Shown here piece by piece: positions 58,860 through 64,000 of a stretch of DNA of 64,000 nt. Each line of letters begins with the position of its first letter. Positions within the stretch are counted from its first letter, which is position 1. Origin of the DNA: Lachnospiraceae bacterium P6B14 (GTDB taxonomy: Bacteria > Bacillota > Clostridia > Lachnospirales > Lachnospiraceae); NCBI GenBank assembly GCA_000687695.1, contig JHWZ01000004.1, positions 1-64,000 of the forward strand, given 5' to 3'. The position numbers were made by a program, and so were the translations under genes. The notes beneath the pieces were generated by a model, which worked only from the letters and a program-made list of their open reading frames with translations, was not told where the DNA came from and did no database searches.

Positions 58860-60560
58860 TTATTCCGTAGCTATACGCTCTACTTCATTTATTGTGGTTA
58901 TGCCCTTCAGAACCAGCTTCGCCGCACCCATACGAAGTGTTGTCAGTCCTTCCTCGAGCGCTACCTTCTGGATCTCATCCGCGTTTCCGCCCGAAGACAC
59001 TATGCGGCGGATCGCAGGTGTGACAGGCATGATCTCGTATACACCGATACGTCCACGATAACCTGTTCCGTTGCAGGCTGCACACCCACAAGCTTCATAT
59101 ATGGTAGGCTTCGACTCTCCACGAATACGGAGTCTCAGCTTATCCTCTTCATTTAACTCATGACCCTGTTTACATTTCGGACACAGACGACGTACAAGTC
59201 GCTGAGCGATGATACCGACAACAGAATCAGCGATCAGGTAAGGCTCCACGCCCATGTCCTCGAGACGTGTGATCGTGGATGCTGCGGAGTTCGTATGCAG
59301 CGTACTTACCACGAGGTGTCCGGTGATAGCGGCCTTAACCGCGATGCCGGCAGTCTCACCGTCTCGGATCTCGCCGATCATGATGATATCCGGATCCTGT
59401 CTGAGGATGGATCTGAGAGCTGACGCAAATGTCAGTCCGGCTTTATCATTCGTCTGTACCTGGTTGATACCGTCGACGTTCGCCTCTACCGGGTCCTCGA
59501 CGGTGATGATATTAACAGTACCCTGATTCAACTCGGAAAGCACTGTATAAAGCGTTGTTGATTTACCGGATCCGGTAGGTCCGGTAACAAGGATGATACC
59601 GTTCGGATGAGCTATGAGGTCCTCGAACTTCTTCATCTCGTCCTCAGGGAATCCGAGGTCTTTTTTATCTCGTGTCAACGCCTTTTTCTCAGCGAGTCGC
59701 ATAACGACCTTCTCGCCGTATACGGTAGGAAGTGTCGACACACGGATATCGTACTCTACTCTGTTTACGATATGTGTCATACGTCCGTCCTGAGGGATAC
59801 GTTTCTCGGATATGTTCAGTCCGGAAATGATCTTTATACGGGCTACGATCGCGGGCAGCAGGTCGATCTCGTAATGCATCATCTCCTGCATAACACCGTC
59901 TATACGGAAACGGACTCTGACCATCTCCTCCATCGGCTCGATATGGATATCGGATGCGCGCTCGTTTACGGCCTGGTCGACCATCTTGTTTACGAGCACA
60001 ACGATCGGCGAGGACTCAACTTCTTCGTTGCCCTCTTCCTGCTCCTTGCGCATCTCTTCCTGACGCTTGCGTCGTTCCTCGGCGTAGGAACCGGCCATCT
60101 CGGCCACACGCTCGGAACCGTAGTAACGCTCGATACCGAAGTTGATATCACTCGGCGTCGCAACCATCGGCTCGATCTGAAGGTTCGTTGCGATGGATAT
60201 ATCGTCGATCGCGATGATGTTCATCGGATCCTCCATGGCAACATAGAGGATGTTCGAGTTCATCTCATCGAACATGATCGGCATGACATTATATTTACGA
60301 ACTATATTCTCGGGAAGTGTCGAGATAACCTCTCTGGGGATCTTTGCCTCACGTACGCGGGCGATCGGCAATCCCAGCTGGGTATGCATAGCCTGCATAA
60401 CCTCTTCTTCATCGGTCATGCGCAGCTCGATCAAAACCTGACCAAGTCTCGATCCCATCTCGCGCTGTTTTCTCAGAGCCTCCTTGAGCTGCTCCTCATT
60501 GATGACACCGGCATCGACGAGCAAGTCACCGAGTCTCTTTTTGTTGCGGATCATCGGCAT
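58860..60560 (-). CDS. pilB: Pilus extension ATPase PilB
   Basis: The 566-aa protein has an N-terminal MshEN/T2SSE_N domain (about 5-150; GDLLVDAGVINEEQLKEAL, a fold that binds c-di-GMP in MshE), a coiled linker rich in Glu/Arg (155-182), and the ATPase core with Walker A GPTGSGKST (327-335), DPDIIMIGEIRD and TGHLVVSTLHT. A zinc motif with CPKC and CGCAAC follows, usual in PilB/GspE. Its ATG lies one base after the stop of the 45-aa peptide gene. Confidence 0.96.
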   Translation of the reverse strand: MPMIRNKKRLGDLLVDAGVINEEQLKEALRKQREMGSRLGQVLIELRMTDEEEVMQAMHTQLGLPIARVREAKIPREVISTLPENIVRKYNVMPIMFDEMNSNILYVAMEDPMNIIAIDDISIATNLQIEPMVATPSDINFGIERYYGSERVAEMAGSYAEERRKRQEEMRKEQEEGNEEVESSPIVVLVNKMVDQAVNERASDIHIEPMEEMVRVRFRIDGVMQEMMHYEIDLLPAIVARIKIISGLNISEKRIPQDGRMTHIVNRVEYDIRVSTLPTVYGEKVVMRLAEKKALTRDKKDLGFPEDEMKKFEDLIAHPNGIILVTGPTGSGKSTTLYTVLSELNQGTVNIITVEDPVEANVDGINQVQTNDKAGLTFASALRSILRQDPDIIMIGEIRDGETAGIAVKAAITGHLVVSTLHTNSAASTITRLEDMGVEPYLIADSVVGIIAQRLVRRLCPKCKQGHELNEEDKLRLRIRGESKPTIYEACGCAACNGTGYRGRIGVYEIMPVTPAIRRIVSSGGNADEIQKVALEEGLTTLRMGAAKLVLKGITTINEVERIATE

Positions 60561-60561
60561 A

Positions 60562-60699
60562 TTATTCTACCTCCGCCTTTTTGTTCTTGTTCTTTCTGAG
60601 CTTGATACCGATAAAAATACCCAGACCCGCTACTGCACCAAACATAGCCAGTCGAATCAGATAGTATACAGCTGCCTGCCAGATCTCAGCGTCTCCCAT
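60562..60699 (-). CDS. 45-aa membrane peptide upstream of pilB
   Basis: The frame begins at ATG 60699 with GGAGG 8 bases upstream and ends TAA one base before the pilB ATG. The product has a membrane helix (about 11-33, VYYLIRLAMFGAVAGLGIFI) and a basic tail (KLRKNKNKK). Good start signals and tight spacing to pilB support a real gene. It may be a small subunit or assembly factor of the pilus motor; no homologue is known to me. Confidence 0.75.
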   Translation of the reverse strand: MGDAEIWQAAVYYLIRLAMFGAVAGLGIFIGIKLRKNKNKKAEVE

Positions 60700-60730
60700 A
60701 GTCTTTTCCTCCATTCCGGAACATTAGGTT

Positions 60731-61975
60731 TTATCTTCTGCGGTTTGCAAGCTCTCTAGTGATGTCCGCCCAGGTGAGATCCTTTTCGGCCATCAGAACC
60801 ATCATGTGATACAAGAAATCCGCCATCTCATAAATGAGTTCGTCGTTCTCCGGATTTTTTGCGGCAATGATGATCTCGGAAGCTTCTTCTCCGCATTTTT
60901 TCAAGATCTTGTCTATACCCTTTGTAAAGAGATAGTTTGTATACGAACCCTCCTTCGGGTTTTCCTTACGATTCACGATGACATCGAAATCCTCCTTGAG
61001 GATCGTAAGCGGATTCGTATCGATGTAGTCTCTCTTTGCCAACTCAGTGAAAAAGCAGCTGTACTCTCCCGTGTGACACGCCGCGCCGACCTGATGTACC
61101 TTTGCCAGGATCGTATCGGCGTCACAGTCCAGGTGAAGCTCCTTCACGTACTGATAGTGACCGGATGTATCGCCCTTGCACCAGAGTTCGTTACGACTTC
61201 TGCTGAAATAAGTCATCTTTCCGGTCTCGAGTGTCTGATTGTAAGACTCCTCGTTCATGTATGCCATCATCAGCACTTCACCTGTACGGTAGTCCTGAGT
61301 GATGCACGGGATCAGTCCCTTTTCATCTGTCTTGAACTCTGAAAACGGCTTCGACGAAGCAAATGTGTTAACCTCGATGCCTGCCTTTGTCAGGTTATTT
61401 TTAACCTTGTAAATACTCTTGTCTTCGTAGTAGTTCGTCGAAACGGCTGTAACCTTCGGAAGTTCATAGAGGTCAACCAGATCGTTTCTGAGGAGCGAGT
61501 CGCGTATAACGATATCCTTACCGCAGCTCATGATCCTCTTCGGAAGGCTGCCTCCCGTATCCACATGTTTCAAAAGCAATGTATCCACAGGGAATGGGAT
61601 CTGTTCGAAAGGTTCGTTCCCGTCGATCTCGATGATGATCCTGTCCGCGCCGAAACGCCCCACAGCCTCATCGAGCACAGCCTTATCCGGCATGATCTCA
61701 TGCTTGATAACAACTCTAGCTGCTCCTGTATAAAAAGCTTTTTTTACATCCTCAAATCTGTTTACATACATACCGACTACAAACGGTATATCAATAACCG
61801 CCTCGAGCTTTTTCATCGTCGCGATGAACTCCTCGCGATCACTCTCCATCTTTGAATAGTTATAGATAAAAAGCTCGTCCGCTCCTGCAAATCCATATTT
61901 CTCTGCACGAGCTATAACCTTCTCGGGAAACTCACTCTCAGCATTTATGAACGGTACAAGTTTCTTGTAAGACAT
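60731..61975 (-). CDS. hisIE: HisIE with an added N-terminal HisA/HisF-like domain
   Basis: Start ATG 61975 is at better spacing from AGGAGG than 61978. The 414-aa protein ends in two histidine-pathway enzymes: phosphoribosyl-AMP cyclohydrolase (about 215-310: [20 protein letters not shown] and [15 protein letters not shown]) and phosphoribosyl-ATP pyrophosphatase (about 325-414: [28 protein letters not shown]). The first 205 residues look like a TIM-barrel half or whole of the HisA/HisF type ([23 protein letters not shown]) without clear catalytic Asp pairs. It lies 33 bases after hisB. Confidence 0.9.
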   Translation of the reverse strand: MSYKKLVPFINAESEFPEKVIARAEKYGFAGADELFIYNYSKMESDREEFIATMKKLEAVIDIPFVVGMYVNRFEDVKKAFYTGAARVVIKHEIMPDKAVLDEAVGRFGADRIIIEIDGNEPFEQIPFPVDTLLLKHVDTGGSLPKRIMSCGKDIVIRDSLLRNDLVDLYELPKVTAVSTNYYEDKSIYKVKNNLTKAGIEVNTFASSKPFSEFKTDEKGLIPCITQDYRTGEVLMMAYMNEESYNQTLETGKMTYFSRSRNELWCKGDTSGHYQYVKELHLDCDADTILAKVHQVGAACHTGEYSCFFTELAKRDYIDTNPLTILKEDFDVIVNRKENPKEGSYTNYLFTKGIDKILKKCGEEASEIIIAAKNPENDELIYEMADFLYHMMVLMAEKDLTWADITRELANRRR

Positions 61976-62008
61976 CATGTCCTCCTGTGTCAGCCTTTAT
62001 CGTAATTC

Positions 62009-62596
62009 TTATAATACACCCTTGGTCGAGAGCACGCCCTCGATCCTGGGATCCTTTTTCGTCGCCATGTCAAGCGCCTTTGCAAATGCCTTGAACATCG
62101 CCTCGACAACATGATGCGTATTCTCACCCGAAAGCTGTTTGATATGGAGATTTATACGGGCGCCGTTTACGAATCCCTGGAAGAACTCTCTCACGGTCTC
62201 GGTCTCCATCGTGCCAAGCGTAGGTGACGCAAGGTCTGCCTCAAATGAAAAATAAGGGCGTCCCGAGAAGTCCAGGCTCGCAAGTACGAGCGCATCGTCC
62301 ATCGGCAGGATGAAGTATCCGTATCTGGCGATCCCCTCTTTGTCATCGAGTGCTTTCAAAAAAGCCTCGCCGAGTGCGATCCCCGTATCCTCCACCGTAT
62401 GATGGGCGTCAACCTCCGTGTCGCCATCCACCCTTACCAAAAGGTCAAAAAATCCGTGTCTGGCGAAGCCCTCAAGCATATGGTTAAAGAACCCGATACC
62501 GGTATCGATATCGTATTGTCCCTTTCCGTCAATATTCAATTCCAGTGATATTTCTGTCTCTTTTGTGTTACGCTCCAAGCTGGCTGCTCGTTTCAT
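62009..62596 (-). CDS. hisB: Imidazoleglycerol-phosphate dehydratase
   Basis: HisB catalyses the sixth step of histidine synthesis with manganese. The 195-aa single-function form shows TGIGFFNHMLEGFARHG, the metal-binding DAHHTVEDTGIALG and the second half NTHHVVEAMFKAFAKAL. GGAG precedes the ATG. It is the first gene of a hisB-hisIE pair that continues, without a terminator, into the 45-aa peptide and pilB. Confidence 0.97.
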   Translation of the reverse strand: MKRAASLERNTKETEISLELNIDGKGQYDIDTGIGFFNHMLEGFARHGFFDLLVRVDGDTEVDAHHTVEDTGIALGEAFLKALDDKEGIARYGYFILPMDDALVLASLDFSGRPYFSFEADLASPTLGTMETETVREFFQGFVNGARINLHIKQLSGENTHHVVEAMFKAFAKALDMATKKDPRIEGVLSTKGVL

Positions 62597-62616
62597 AAAA
62601 CTGATCTCCTTGCATC

Positions 62617-62663
62617 AAAAAAGAGTATATTATCCCACACATAGAAATATTATACTCTTTTTT
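62617..62663. terminator. Terminator between trmD and hisB
   Basis: AAAAAAGAGTATA (62617-62629) pairs with TATACTCTTTTTT (62651-62663), with further weak pairing inside. A and T tracts flank both sides. It ends the rimM-trmD transcript on the minus strand. Confidence 0.8.
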
Positions 62664-62718
62664 CAATCAAAAATCAAGAAAAAGTGTTATTTTTTGTACT
62701 TTTTTTGATACAGGATAT

Positions 62719-63414
62719 TCAATTTTTGTTTTGCCATGCCTCATACAGGTCAGGGCGTCTCGTCTTCGTCCGTTCCAAAGACTGCTCAAAGCGCCATTTT
62801 TCGACATTTGCGTGATGTCCCGAAAGCAATATCTCCGGGACCTTTTTCCCGCGGAACTCCTCAGGCCTTGTGTACTGGGGATACTCGAGCAGGCCGTTTC
62901 CGAAGCTGTCGGTATCAGCCGAGTCCTCGTTGTGCAGGACTCCCGGGATATGTCTGGCGATCGCGTCCATCAGGACCATCGCCGGCAGCTCACCGCCCGT
63001 AAGCACATAATCACCGATCGAAACGTCTATCGGGTTTATCTCCTCGAGCACTCTCTCATCGATCCCCTCATAATGCCCGCATAAAAATACCAAGCACTCG
63101 CTCTGCGCGAACTCAACCGCCATCGGCTGGTCAAAGACCTTCCCCTGCGGTGTCAGGTGGATGACAGTCGGAACTTTACCCTCCTCTGAGCAGATGGCTT
63201 CATAGCAACGCCACACCGGTTCTGCCTCCATGACCATCCCGGCACCTCCGCCGTAGGGATAATCATCGACACGTGTATGCTTGTCGAGGGTGTAGTCGCG
63301 GATATTTTTGACGATGAGTTCTATCTTTCCGGATTGACGGGCGCGACCGAGAATACTCTCGCCCATGACGCTCTCGATCATCTCCGGGAACAGAGTCATA
63401 ACGTAATAGCGCAT
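62719..63414 (-). CDS. trmD: tRNA (guanine37-N1)-methyltransferase
   Basis: TrmD methylates G37 next to the anticodon and prevents frameshifting. The 231-aa SPOUT protein shows [33 protein letters not shown], the knotted SAM-binding region [13 protein letters not shown] and [19 protein letters not shown], and the C-terminal [13 protein letters not shown]. It lies 45 bases after rimM, the common Firmicutes order. Confidence 0.98.
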   Translation of the reverse strand: MRYYVMTLFPEMIESVMGESILGRARQSGKIELIVKNIRDYTLDKHTRVDDYPYGGGAGMVMEAEPVWRCYEAICSEEGKVPTVIHLTPQGKVFDQPMAVEFAQSECLVFLCGHYEGIDERVLEEINPIDVSIGDYVLTGGELPAMVLMDAIARHIPGVLHNEDSADTDSFGNGLLEYPQYTRPEEFRGKKVPEILLSGHHANVEKWRFEQSLERTKTRRPDLYEAWQNKN

Positions 63415-63459
63415 ATAAGATTCCTTTCACAGGGCTGGTCTTTTCAGATCAAAACAATA

Positions 63460-63984
63460 TTAGTCTAATAGCCCCGGCATAATATGTGCTTCAACTTTTT
63501 TGTTTTCGATATCAACATCGAGTATACACTCGTCGATGACGGGGAACAAAACTTCCTTACCCTCGGTGGTCTCGATGACAAATACGGCGTTCGCGCCAGT
63601 CTCGAGGACGTCTTTTACCTCACCGATGGTCTCGCCGTCATCGCTTACGACCGTGCATCCCGGCACGTCATACAGGAAGTACTCTCCTTCGCCGAGCTCG
63701 ATGGCGTCATCTCTGTTCACCATCAGATCACACTGATGAAAGCCCTCCACATCCTCGATGCGGTCGAACTCCTTGAACTTTAAGATTACCTGTTTTTTGA
63801 AGTATTTAACTCCTGCCACATGCAAAGTGAGCAGTTCATTTTTTGTGACAAGATAGACCTCGTCACAATCCTTGAACCGCTCAGGGTCGGATGTCGTGGG
63901 GTAAACCTTGACCTCTCCACGCAATCCATGTGGTTTTGTAACTACGCCGATACGAAGCATGTCGGCCGTTTCCAATTCAAACAT
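63460..63984 (-). CDS. rimM: Ribosome maturation factor RimM
   Basis: RimM assists 30S head assembly by binding S19. The 174-aa protein has the N-terminal RimM barrel (RIGVVTKPHGLRGEVKVYP) and a PRC-barrel (GEVKDVLETGANAVFVIE, EVLFPVIDECI). AGGAG lies just before the ATG at 63984, close to the window edge. The usual upstream genes (rpsP, KH-domain protein) would be beyond the window. Confidence 0.97.
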   Translation of the reverse strand: MFELETADMLRIGVVTKPHGLRGEVKVYPTTSDPERFKDCDEVYLVTKNELLTLHVAGVKYFKKQVILKFKEFDRIEDVEGFHQCDLMVNRDDAIELGEGEYFLYDVPGCTVVSDDGETIGEVKDVLETGANAVFVIETTEGKEVLFPVIDECILDVDIENKKVEAHIMPGLLD

Positions 63985-64000
63985 ACTACTCCTGTTATGG

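Overview
The window reads as chromosome of a Gram-positive, low-to-mid GC Clostridia, most probably Lachnospiraceae (Butyrivibrio/Pseudobutyrivibrio-like). This is inferred from family content: PcrA, DegV, ComEA/ComEC, an OmpR-type two-component system with a GerMN lipoprotein, DUF3791/DUF3990 genes, a DUF5057-like giant protein and a Gram-positive type IV pilus (T4P). No species is claimed.

Layout. 1-1472: complete IS3-family element at the window edge, interrupting a gene whose 3' part follows. 1.8-8.2 kb: nested hairpins, pcrA, a small acidic membrane protein, degV, a sirtuin, an L,D-transpeptidase. 8.3-20.7 kb (minus): RR, kinase, GerMN lipoprotein, comEC, a 1495-aa hybrid kinase with an embedded [FeFe]-hydrogenase-like module, a two-receiver regulator, holA and tRNA-Ser(CGA), with comEA alongside. 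20.8-26.9 kb: arginine biosynthesis (argG-argJ-argB-argD, divergent argC). 26.9-32.1 kb: pepD, metA and small accessory genes with decayed toxin-antitoxin (TA) pieces.

32.1-46 kb (minus): T4P assembly operon: pilD, a pilM-pilN fusion, pilO, four minor-pilin-like proteins and a 1527-aa DUF5057-like protein. 46.2-49.3 kb: LUD protein, small genes, a tyrosine recombinase. 49.3-56.2 kb: a pilin variation region. 56.5-60.7 kb: pilC, pilT, pilB and a 45-aa membrane peptide. 60.7-64 kb: hisIE, hisB, trmD, rimM.

The most interesting system is the pilin region. One pilin (55698-56207) has a promoter, ribosome site and ATG. Three other pilin sequences (49962-50485 plus, 50603-51108 minus, 55127-55620 plus) share its 5' coding region almost base for base, but the shared sequence begins just after the start codon and each copy lacks usable start signals. 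The four copies form two tail-to-tail pairs, each with a bidirectional terminator near its centre and 149-bp inverted repeats at its ends. Inversion of a pair would swap the variable C-terminal part placed behind the promoter. A tyrosine recombinase, a Wzy/PglL-like O-ligase and a GNAT-methyltransferase fusion lie nearby. I infer a shufflon-like or gene-conversion pilin diversification system; recombination itself is not shown by a single sequence.
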